A stretch of DNA of 42,920 nucleotides from Chara braunii. Its lineage: Eukaryota; Streptophyta; Charophyceae; Charales; Characeae. Where the stretch lies: assembly GCA_003427395.1 (NCBI GenBank), contig BFEA01000113.1:1487499-1530418 (forward strand). Direction: 5' to 3'. The notes under the pieces were generated by a model. That model was not told the DNA's origin, did not search any database, and saw only the letters and a program-made list of their open reading frames with translations. Numbering within the stretch: the first letter of the stretch is position 1; the number at the start of each line of letters is the position of its first letter. Shown here piece after piece: positions 29,548-38,904 of the stretch. Made by a program: the position numbers and the translations under genes.

Positions 29548-32500
29548 CCCCTACACAGGTAGCAGTTTCTGCGAGATCCCTTCTTCCGGAACAAACTCCT
29601 TAGATTCTACCCATACCAAATGTCCTACCGCAAACTGTGACGGACGTCGGTGTTTGTTTGCCTGCTCCACCATCTGATGTTGGGCATCAAGGATGTTCCT
29701 TTTGACCTGTTCTAAGTCCTCCTCGTACTGGATAGCGAATTCCCTGGTACCTGCCGGCAACCTATGAATCTGATATGGGTTCAGATAGTCAATTGGACGT
29801 CGGGGTTGCCAACCTCTGTGCAGTTCATTGGGGGTGCGTGCAGTAGACAAGTGCACCGAGTTGTTATACGCAGACTGCACTTTGGGAAGATCTTCGTCCC
29901 AATCGATCTGGTCGGGCCTAACTTACATGCGTAGCACTTGCTGGAGCAGTTTGTTCATCTGCTCGGTCTGGCCATTGGTCTCCTGGTGTCTATCGGAAGA
30001 CATGGTCAGCTTTGACCCGTATACTTTCGTTAATTGTTGCCCATGCTCGCCCGCGAATCTGCTATCCCTATCACTAATAATTGTTAGTGGGTGTCTGTAA
30101 TCTTTAACCCGATGATTGAAGAATTCTCTCATCACTAAATTTGTCCTTGCCTCAGCGGGCAACGAAATAAAAACAACAAATTTACTAAATCTATCTACAA
30201 CTACCATCACTTAACTCTTCCCGTTTCTGCTTTTGACTTTTGTGTCCATGAAGTCAATCGACACGGATTCATCGGGACCGAACGGGACAGGTAGTGGCCT
30301 CGACAGGCCAAGTGGGGACTGCGCGGAACCTTTGTTCCGTTGACACACTTGACAGCCCTGTATATAGGCAATGCAGTCATGCTTCATGCCTACCTAGGTG
30401 TAGGACCGAAGGAGATTAGCATAGGTTTTCCTCCAACTAAAATGGCCCTCGGTTCGTGGCACTCTCCCAGGATCAGACTTTTGATTGGGGGTGCGCAGTC
30501 TGTCGAACCTGTCTGTTTTGCCGAACATTAGTCCATTGGTTACTCTGTAGTCTAGGACTGCATGCGGTGCAGTCTGCACCCTTTTGATTAGCTCGCTGTA
30601 AACGGGATCGTCAGTGCATGCAGCCTTGATCTGCCATTGTAGCTCGGTGCCTGCATCTAGGTAAGTGACGATGGCACCAAAGAAGTCTGCGCGTCTACTC
30701 AATGCGTCTGCGACAACGTTGTATTTGCCCTTGACTGGTTTCAACTCAAAGTCAAACTGATCTATCTCGCCAACCCATCTAGTCAACTTAGGGGTCATTC
30801 GGGCTTGGGTTTTCGACCAGCGTAGGGTCTCGTGGTCAGAGTAGACTTTAAAGTGCCTTCCTAGGAGATAGTGTCGCCAACGGTTCAGTGCCTCCCTCAA
30901 GGCGAATAGCTCATGCTCATACGTCGACGCAACGGCCTTCTCACAAGGCAACCTACCAGACATGAACTCGACGGGCCGGTACCCCTCTCCATCGTTCTGT
31001 TGGAGTACGGCGCCAATTTCATATTGTCTTGCGTCAGTCGCGACAATGAACGAAAATTATGGGTCTGCAATTTTCAAGACCGGGTACTTGATCAATGACG
31101 TCTTCAATTTCTTGAAGGTTGACGTACAGTCTTTGTCCCAATTCCAAACGGTCTCCTTCCTCAGCAGTTTACATAGTGGTGCAGCGATCATTGTGAAGTT
31201 TCGTACAAACTTTCTGTAGTAATTGGCTAATCCTAAGAACGGCCGCAGTTTGGTCATTGTGTGTGGTGTTGGTCGATCCTTGATTGCTGCTATTTTTGTG
31301 TCTTCCAGTATGACTTCATCCCCATCTAACACGTGGCCGAAATATAGCACTTGACGCTTCGCCCATTCACACTTCTTCGGGTTCACCTTGAACTTCGCAC
31401 TGTGCAACTTTTCTAAAATCAAATGGATGCTGCTGGTGCTCCTCTAGAGTTTTACTAAATACTATAATATTGTCCAAGTAAGCGGCTACGAACTTATCTA
31501 GCCATTCCCGAAGAGATCGTTCATGCATCTTTGGAAGGTATCAACTTAGCAAGGGCATTGGTCAAACCGAATGACATGACCACAAACTCGTAGTGGCTGT
31601 AGTAAGTTTTAAGAAGCCGTTTTGTGCTGATCTGCGGGTTTTACCTCGATCTAATGGTAGCCGGATTTTAAGTCAATCTTGGACAAATACTTGCAGCCTT
31701 GCACCCTATCCAGCAGATCATCTATTCGAGGCAACGGTTCTGCGTTCTTCACAGTAATCGCGTTTAAACCCCTATAGTCAATGCACATTCGCAGTCCGCC
31801 CTCCTCCTTAGACACGAATAGGACCGGTGGCCATACAACGATGAACTGAGCTTAATTCACCCCTTCTCTATCAGTTCATCAAGCTGCGTACGCAGCTCAT
31901 CGAGCTCTTTGGGAGACATTCGGTAGATGGGTCCCTTGGGAGTTTTGCTATCGAGCTCTATCTCTATCCTGTGCTTGATTTCCCTTTCCACTACTCCTGC
32001 CGAGGTCTCTTCCACATCGGTGAACTCTTTCAGCAGTTTGTTAAGTGCGGGTGGTGTTGGCTCCTCCTTCTTGCCCTCACCGACGGGTCTAACATATGCT
32101 ATGAAGACTTGGTCAAGCAAATAGGTCTTGACCACTTGCCTGGCGAACGCAGGGGCACTCATACAACAAAGGGACAAACCGGACTCTTCTCTAGACTCAT
32201 GAAACAACCACATTTTCTTTTTACCTCCTTCAGGGCTGGGCAGCCAAAACTCATGCTTGCCGATCTTCGCATCAGCCCCCGCAGCCTCTCCCCAATCCGT
32301 CCCTAGAATCAGGTCAAAAGGTAGGCTGTCCTCCACTAAGCGGGTCAGGGAGTGCAAAACTCTCTCTACCTTGTTCCCCCCCTCCAACCAGAAGTATGCC
32401 TTTACCCCTTCGACATACTCTTCGATTCTCATTTCAAGATTGTCTGCCAGCCTGCTCACGACTGACTCGTCCAATTTCATAACCTTCATGTTGAGGTGCA

Positions 32501-32845
32501 TCTTTTGCAATCCTCTTTGGCTAATGTAGCTACGAGTAGGTCCACTATCAACTAACGTGCCTACTCACTCCCTATTTCTACATCTACTAAAATTAACTGC
32601 CCTTTACTCTTCTTCTTCATTTCGACCCAAGCTTGGCGACGAGTGATTACCGATGCCTGCGACGGACCCACCCAAAGAGACCCTAGCACAAGCGGTCTCT
32701 GGACAGCTAACTGGGTGGGGGCCTACGCCAGTCTTTGCCATAGGGGCCTTCAGACAAGAGGGTCTACCTGTTGGGCCTACCTGTTCAGTGCGCGCTTATG
32801 TCTGTCTGTCTGTGTCTAAAGGCCCAGCAGGAGTGACTGCGACTC
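29548..32845 (-). pseudogene. pol: G2 pol: protease, RT, RNase H, integrase (broken)
   Basis: Minus strand, high to low. Protease: LVDSGPTRSYIS (32535-32549; the usual Ser after Gly is Pro) and LPFDLILGTDWGEA, open from 32510. RT N-terminus: [19 protein letters not shown], ending at a stop at 31857-31859. The palm is frameshifted between 31440 and 31860 and the active site reads YLDN instead of YLDD (31469-31480). RT thumb is open 31422-31057; RNase H and the connection are open 30963-30394 (YSDHETLRW, VADALSRR). Integrase: CQVCQRNKG, first Asp in VSIDFMDTK, IISDRDSRF and ETNGQTEQMN. A TAG replaces Trp in RSYTW near 30394, with further stops near 30209 and 29925. The C-terminus continues at 10065. 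Confidence 0.88.
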
Positions 32846-34970
32846 CTACCGGCTGCTCCCTTTTGGGTGTCGGTAGTCAGGGCAAAAACAGACAATGTGG
32901 TTGGGATCACCACATTCCAAGCATTGTTTGGCTTGAAGCCTTTTTTCCCACAAGGATTTCTCGATGCCCATCTCTTTCCATGGCTCTTCATCAGCAATTC
33001 TTGGATGTGGCCACGGCCTGCACCCTCTACCTCTTCCACCTGTGGAGGAGGAACCTTGTCCACCTTGCAAGGAACCATAATCCCTACCTCCCGCGTAATA
33101 GCTACCCTCGCTATTACTCCCCTGGGTTCCACGTCCTCTTCTTCCACCTTTTCCTCGGCCTCTTCTTCCCCGGCCTCCTCTTCCTCCTTGTCGCCCTCCC
33201 CCGCGGGCCGCAGCAGCCGAATAGTCCCCTCCCTAGGCTACTTGGTTGTTTTTAAGCTCTTCCAGTCCGTAATATATGTTTTCATAGGGCAGTTCCTCGA
33301 CTCCACCGCCCTCGAATGTGACCAGAAGACTATCCTTTCCCTCTATCCTCCCAGATATATCTTGTTCTCTTCCAGCAACCTGCTTTCTGTAATTCCTTCT
33401 AGCAATGACAATAATTTGCCTCTTGGAGGAAGTCGGCGTAGTCTACGACCATCTTACTAAATTTTTCATATGTCATGCCCTTTTCCTTGGTTTGGGCATA
33501 AAGTTGGGATCGATGGGGTTCAAAAAGTGCGCGTGCAAAGTTGTTCAAGATTTGTGTTGGAGTGAGACCATGCTCGGGGTATGCAAGAGTTCGTCCATAC
33601 TGGCCTTTAGCGTCGACACACTCTTTCATTTTCGATCGGCTATGTTGAGGATCAACTGCTCATAACATCTGCCCAGGTTTTTGTCCTCATCGATTCTTTA
33701 AAGACAGGAAGAGATCTTCAATGCAGGTCCGTTGGAAGTATTTTACCATCGACATGCACCCTGCCTCTTTCATTAGGGAGAGAGCAAAATTTGCAGCATC
33801 TCGCCGAGGCACAAACTTGTCATCAAGGTCGCAGTATGGTATGAACTGTCTGTACAGGTAGGTGCCCATGTGCGCCTCCCACTGATATAAATTTTCTTCC
33901 CTTTTTCTATGATAGGTCCAAAGGATCTGTACCTTATTTTTTTTCCTCCTCTCTCCCCCTTCGGATGGTCTTCCTCCCCCTTTAGATCTCCTTCCTGTTT
34001 AGGACCTTCGCCTTCCTTCCCATTATCACCACCATCATCTCCACCTCCACCACCACCTCCTGACTTCATCGTGGCGAGGGTGTCTATTAATTTCGAGGTG
34101 AATATTCCTTGCAGTTGTTGTGCATATCCCTCGACGCGCTCATCTATACGATGGGCAGCAGCACTTAAGTAGTTATTCCAAGTGCCCTTGAACTTGTGGT
34201 TGTGCTGTTCCAGTCAAGCGGCAAACATGTTTATGGTGGCGAGTTCCCGGTTAGTATGTAGCAGGGCATTAATCATGAGGGTACGATCGTCTTTCCACTC
34301 GCCCTCTCAGTATCCTCTTCTCCTCCAGCTCCGCCCTTTTCGTTATCAGGAGCCGCTGCTCTTTCCTGCATCAGCAGTTCCCTCTCAACATTATCCTCTG
34401 TTGCCTCCAACTTTGCCGTGAGTCCAACTCTCTCGGCCTCTGACTCTTCTGCCCACTCATCCTTTATGAACCCGAACTTTCCCATCCACGTCTGGGTGTC
34501 TACTGGGTAGAATTGCAGTTGACTGGAGTCCCTCTTTTCGGTCTGCACACCTCCTTCAACCCTATGCCCGGGGTCGTCCAACCTCACCTCACCTCTTCTT
34601 CTTCTTCTTCTTCTTCTTCTTCTTCTTCTTCTTCTTCTTCTACCACTTCAGCTTGTTGTTTTTGTTTTTCCAGCGGTTTTAGCTTCTCCTCCAACTCCCT
34701 TCTCTCCTTTTCCAATTTTTCTTTTTCGTCCTCGTTCTTCTTCCTCTCCTCCTTTTTCTCCTCCTCCTTTTTCTCCTCCTCCTTCTTCTCTGCCAGACTT
34801 CTATCGATCTCGGCCTACTGTTCAGCGGAGTATGGTTGTGTGGGTGCTCCAGACCGACTCACCACATGCATGTCGAAGTTCCGGGCGAACCCAAGTGGAA
34901 AGAGGAAACGGAGGAGGGGGCCCCATATAGCGGACAGGGCAAAGAAGTCAAACATTGGGTAATCATCCAT
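32846..34970 (-). pseudogene. gag: G2 gag (broken)
   Basis: Starts at ATG 34970 (MDDYPM), with the same hydrophobic N-terminus as G1 and G3. Then: a Lys/Glu coiled coil with one in-frame stop near AEQ, a microsatellite-coded poly-Glu tract, a second helical region open 34587-34273 (KDEWAEESEAERVGLTAKLE), a conserved FKGTWNNYLSAAAHRIDERV segment (about 34190-34130), a Gly-rich linker (MKSGGGGGGG, 34069), a capsid in broken frames including HGLTPTQILNNFARA, a Gly/Arg/Ser-rich stretch, and an intact CCHC knuckle CLECGDPNHIVCFC (32923-32882). Stop TAG at 32846-32848, just after the conserved AAAAGGG. Confidence 0.85.
34594..34640. repeat. (TTC)n microsatellite inside G2 gag
   Basis: About 15 TTC units that encode poly-Glu in the gag frame on the minus strand, at the same place as in G1 and G3. 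Confidence 0.95.
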
Positions 34971-35528
34971 GGCAAGGGTCAGCACAGGTAAGTTGATTCT
35001 GCCTCCTCACCACTTAGACCTACTCCTCAACACTCAACTTTCCTCAATACTTACACTAATCTAAAAGGGCCTTTACCCGATGTAGGCCTCAGCCCTTGTA
35101 AAAGTAAAGCAACGTGAAAGGGTATCTCGCCAGGGCTCAGAAACGTGAAAGCAGGTCAAAGGTCAAGCTCTCTATCAATGGGCACATCTAAATCTAAAGC
35201 AAAGGGCATTGTCAAAAGACTTACCTGTTCACCAAGAGATGCGCATGTCATGTCTGTTCGGAATAAGAGTGTGTCTGTACGTGCAGACAGTGTACCTGTT
35301 CGTGCAAACGAGAGTGTCTGTTCAGGCAGTGAGTGTGTCTCGTGTGCCTGTCCAAAAGTAAGTCAATAGGAAAAGTCCCAGTTCTGGTCTAAGTCTAGGG
35401 GACAGCCCAGATCCAGACTTTCAAGTCCAAATCTAGGCCGAGAGGCCTCGGCAGCAGTTAAGCCTCATTGGAACTATACTGGGACACATGCAATGCAGGG
35501 TCTGGGACAAAGGAAAGGCTGAACTGAG

Positions 35529-35566
35529 CCAATGCAGACCCAGCGAGGAGTGGCCAGCACTATAAA
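35529..35566 (+). promoter_or_regulatory. G3 LTR core promoter (CCAAT and TATA)
   Basis: CCAAT at 35529-35533 and CTATAAA at 35560-35566, a normal spacing for an RNA polymerase II promoter. Both are conserved in the 3' LTR (CCAAT 42852-42856, TATA 42883-42889). Confidence 0.65.
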
Positions 35567-35635
35567 GAAAGCAGCCAGCCTCATTCCTCGCCAGATCNTA
35601 TAAAGAAAGCAGCCAGCCTCATTCCTCGCCAGATC
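35561..35635. repeat. Unmerged 37-bp assembly overlap around a single N
   Basis: 35561-35597 and 35599-35635 are identical (TATAAAGAAAG ... CGCCAGATC) and separated by one N at 35598. This is the signature of two contig ends that overlap but were not merged. Confidence 0.9.
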
Positions 35636-36116
35636 TCCACTGGCCATTTCTGCGTGGAAGTGCTGGTGCACCTGTGCGCTAAGCCAGGAGGAGCAGCGTT
35701 GGAGAAGGAAGATGCGCTGAGTGAGGGAAGAAGCGTGTGCGCTGGAAGTGATGCAGCCATAGCTGCCCAGCGAGTTAGTACTAGTAGTAGAGAGTTAGTA
35801 GTAGAGAGTTAGTAGTAGACAGCTATGAGTAGCATTCCGAGTAGATCCTTGCGAGAGAAGAGTGTGTACGCATTGTAGGAGGAAGGGACCAAGGCAGAGA
35901 GTGTTCATTCAAGGTGTGGCTATGGAAGATACTTACCTGAGTTGGATTTGAACTGCAGAAGTGGNGCTGATGAGTAGTGACCACATTGATGACTTGGAGA
36001 CAATCTGCAGGAGTAGCGCTGATGTATTGGAAGTCATGTTGATGAGTTGATGNTGAATTGACATTGCGCTGTTGAGCGCTGGACTCNNGGAACTATGAAA
36101 CTCTTTGTAATCATAT

Positions 36117-36307
36117 TTTCGTTAATATAAGGGGTGAAACTCGGTTCTCTTCTCATCTACCTTTGTCTATTGTGTGAGACTTTTGATCGTTGTGTGCAAG
36201 GACGATGCATGNTTTCGTTAATATAAGGGGTGAAACTCGGTTCTCTTCTCATCTACCTTTGTCTATTGTGTGAGACTTTTGATCGTTGTGTGCAAGGACG
36301 ATGCATG
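36117..36307. repeat. Unmerged 95-bp assembly overlap around a single N
   Basis: 36117-36211 and 36213-36307 are identical, from TTTCGTTAATATAAGG to GGACGATGCATG, with one N between them (36212). More N positions nearby (35965, 36053, 36087-36088) show low assembly quality here. Confidence 0.9.
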
Positions 36308-36354
36308 GCATGTACACACTGGCGTGAGTTGGTCTCCAGGACCCATGAAAAATT

Positions 36355-36368
36355 TGGTATCGGAGCAG
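36355..36368 (+). promoter_or_regulatory. G3 primer-binding site
   Basis: TGGTATCGGAGCAG. One mismatch in the 12-base initiator-Met core, identical to the core used by T. Confidence 0.8.
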
Positions 36369-37311
36369 ATGCTCGCTGCACTCATAGCGCTGGCATGATT
36401 AAGGCCGACGAGAAGAAGTGGTGATGGAGAATAAGTGAAGGAGGGAAAAAGAGAATAAGTGTTTGATAGTGGGGGAAGCAGGCCGAAGAAGAAGAGGTGA
36501 GAGTTACTTACCTGGAGCGTGCGTAGCGTCGTGGAGCATCATCGGCGGTATCTTCAAGAAGAGAGAAGCACCTCCTTTTCCCTGAACCTGCATGCATGTG
36601 TGTGTCCCCTACCTTCTCTCTCTCTGACCCTCTGAAGGTGACTGCTGCTGATCTGGTCTGAAGTCGAAGTCTGGATCTGGATCGTCCTAAAGTCTGGATG
36701 GCCCAAGTGCGATGTGTCAGGGCCTGGTCACACTAGATTAGGTGGTCCAGTGTTCTGCGAGTAGGAGCAGACTTCTCGCCTACCCCTCGCGATAGGCAGG
36801 CTGGGTGTCGACGTCAGGGATCAAGGATCGATGTGGGAAGTGGCTGTATGCCACGTCAGAGTGCAAGTTCCAGGCAGTGCAAGACTGATAATGAATAGCT
36901 ACAAGGCCAGTTAAGCCCGACAGAATGAAAACGGAACAATTATTTCTGCCTGATTGACTAAGTAACCCATCTGCATCTGACTTCTCTGTGCTATAATCCA
37001 TACCTGCATCCAAACAGCCAGCCAGTTAGTAATCAACCAAGCATTACAGGGGAGCAAGGCATCAGAAATACATTGCCAAAAGTTGATCCAGGGAGCCAGA
37101 CAGCATATCACGAAAGAAAAAAGAGAGTAGACATATCCAAACAGTAAGCTTGTTTTAGTTTGGTCTATTATTTATTGTACGCAACACCTTCTATAAAAAA
37201 AAAAAAAAAAAAAAAGTACAGTACCCCATTCACCGCGGATCAGGAACTGAGTACGTAAGTGGGATAGTACTGTGGTGATCCGGCGGAGGTTCCCCTGTGC
37301 CGGTCATCATC
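36369..37311 (+). other. G3 leader
   Basis: Untranslated, 0.94 kb, not similar to the G1 leader. It holds a run of 20 A (37196-37215). The stretch before that run (about 36720-37195) differs in character from the rest and could be a small poly(A)-tailed insertion, but no borders were identified. Confidence 0.6.
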
Positions 37312-38904
37312 ATGGATGACTATCCCATCCAAGGCCTGTTGGCCCTTTCTGTCCTGTTGGGGCCGCTGTTCCAGTTGATGTTCCCATTGGGATTCAGACG
37401 TGTGTGCACGTCCCACATGTTGATGCGGTCCGGAACAGTGAAGCCAGGCCCCACACCTGCGGAACAGGCCGAAATTGACCGTAAGCTGGCAGAAAAGAAA
37501 AAGGAAAAGGAAGCCAAGAAAAAACAGAAAGAAGAAGAAGCAAAGAAAAAGCTGAAAGAAAAGATGGACAGGGAACTAGAAGAAGAGTTGAAGAGTATAC
37601 GAGAAGAAGAAGAAGAAGAAGAAGAAGAAGAAGAAGAAGAAGAGGAACAGGAAGAAGGAGAAGTTTTGCAAAGACGTCATCATCTTGATATACCGGAGAG
37701 TAGTACAGCCAACCGACTTCCTGTTGAACCATTAGATTGGGCTGGACAATACTACTACTCCAGCGAGCCATTAAAGGAAACTGATAAAGAACGGGATACG
37801 TTCATCGCCAAGTTGGCCATTGTCACAGATGCCGTTGAACGAAACCTGATGATGGAGGAGAAAAGGGCTGAACTAAATAGCAGGCTGTTGGCCGCTAGAC
37901 GGCAAAAGGTAGTAGAGAGGAAGAAATTGCATGTGGAGGGGGAAAAATTGCAGAAGGCTTTAGAAGCGCAAAAGGAAAAACCCTTTGCGACAGAAGAACA
38001 GCTTGCTCTCCTCAGAGAGGCCGTCCTCAACACGAGGCAGGACATGGCCTTGATGCATCAGACCCTACAAAGAGTAGAAACGCATCGGGTTGAGTTCGAG
38101 AATGTCTGGAATAACTTCCTGGAAAAGTCAGCAAAGGACGTTGACCAGCATGTTCAGACTTACATTAGGGCCTTAGATGAACACGTTACTAAAACCTTTA
38201 CCCCCGAAGTCATAGAAAAGATCGTAAAGGGCGCTGGAGGCGGAGGAGGAGATGGCGATTACGACGGCGATGATGACAAGAAAGGGAAGAAGAAGATTGG
38301 GGATCCAAAAGAAAAACTTTCTCAGGAGATCGGGCAGGTTAGTAAAATAAAGCTCAAACTGCCGTGGACTTATAATGGACAGAAGGAGGAAAGTGTTCTG
38401 CATGGGGCGACAACAATTGAAACATATGTGCACGGGCAGCGTATTCCATACTGGGATCAGGTAGACTATGGTCTCGATGAACCCAACAGACCAGTAGCTC
38501 AGGAGGGGAGTTACGCGGCTGTTGCGGCCCGCGGGGGAGGGCGTCAAGGAAGAGGACGTGGCCGAGGAAGAGGTCGCGGCCGTGGTGGACGAGGATTCGG
38601 CACCCAGAGGGGTGGTGGTGAAGGAAGCCACTACGTGGGAGGAAGGGGAAATGGTCCCTCGCAAGGTNGNCGTGGTTCTTATTCCACCTGGGGTAGANGA
38701 AGANGCACGTGGTACAATAAGTGGGNCAANCCATACCCACCACATCCAGGCCTACCCGAAGGAGAGCCTTGGAAAGATTTGGGAATCACAGAAAAGGTTT
38801 GGGCGGAGAGAAAGAAAGCAGACCAATGCCTCAAATGTGGGGACCCTGACCACATTGTCCCCTATTGCCCTGACTATAGGGGGGCAAAAGGGAACAACCA
38901 GTAG
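37312..38904 (+). CDS. gag: G3 Gag (open, capsid core deleted)
   Basis: ATG 37312 is chosen because MDDYP follows it in G1 and G2 too. 530 codons uninterrupted, with a few N near 38668-38730. Order: hydrophobic N-terminus (GLLALSVLLGPLFQLMFPLG, residues 8-27), charged coiled coil with a microsatellite-coded poly-Glu tract, a long helical region to about residue 300, Gly/Asp-rich linker, KLPWTYNGQKEESVLHGATT, RGRGRGRGRG box (about residues 404-430), and CCHC knuckle CLKCGDPDHIVPYC (38827-38868). Compared with G1 about 190 residues of capsid are missing between IPYWDQV and DYGLDEPN, exactly in frame. It probably cannot form a normal shell. Stop TAG 38902-38904. Confidence 0.88.
   Translation: MDDYPIQGLLALSVLLGPLFQLMFPLGFRRVCTSHMLMRSGTVKPGPTPAEQAEIDRKLAEKKKEKEAKKKQKEEEAKKKLKEKMDRELEEELKSIREEEEEEEEEEEEEEEQEEGEVLQRRHHLDIPESSTANRLPVEPLDWAGQYYYSSEPLKETDKERDTFIAKLAIVTDAVERNLMMEEKRAELNSRLLAARRQKVVERKKLHVEGEKLQKALEAQKEKPFATEEQLALLREAVLNTRQDMALMHQTLQRVETHRVEFENVWNNFLEKSAKDVDQHVQTYIRALDEHVTKTFTPEVIEKIVKGAGGGGGDGDYDGDDDKKGKKKIGDPKEKLSQEIGQVSKIKLKLPWTYNGQKEESVLHGATTIETYVHGQRIPYWDQVDYGLDEPNRPVAQEGSYAAVAARGGGRQGRGRGRGRGRGRGGRGFGTQRGGGEGSHYVGGRGNGPSQGXRGSYSTWGRXRXTWYNKWXXPYPPHPGLPEGEPWKDLGITEKVWAERKKADQCLKCGDPDHIVPYCPDYRGAKGNNQ

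Larger units (their letters stand above)
29543..35061 (-). mobile_element. G2 right part (integrase to leader)
   Basis: Continuation of the minus-strand element whose 3' end is at 8807-10065. It holds integrase, RNase H, RT, protease, gag and about 90 bp of leader. It is cut at 35061/35062 by the G3 LTR. The leader matches G1 up to CACTAATC and then diverges exactly where the G3 LTR begins. Confidence 0.9.
35062..36345 (+). repeat. G3 5' LTR
   Basis: Shares TAAAAGGGCCTTTACCCG and everything after it with 42353-42920, apart from small differences. It begins TA rather than TG in both copies. The 3' edge is estimated at CCCA 36345, ten bases before the primer-binding site. Its apparent length is inflated by two unmerged overlaps (37 and 95 bp) at single-N joins. 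Contains a CCAAT/TATA promoter and a GAGTTAGTAGTA minisatellite (35772-35820). Confidence 0.82.

Noticed and set aside
35560-35605. Duplicated TATA box in the G3 5' LTR
   Set aside because: The second copy follows a single N and is part of an exact 37-bp unmerged overlap; the 3' LTR shows only one.
38460-38475. Capsid deletion of G3 as a spliced intron
   Set aside because: The G1 sequence at the two borders lacks matching GT and AG positions that would reproduce the G3 junction, so a simple deletion is more likely.
37312-38904. Open G3 gag as a domesticated host gene
   Set aside because: It lies between an LTR and a decayed pol, carries N bases, and the rest of the element shows recent insertion; nothing indicates selection at this locus.
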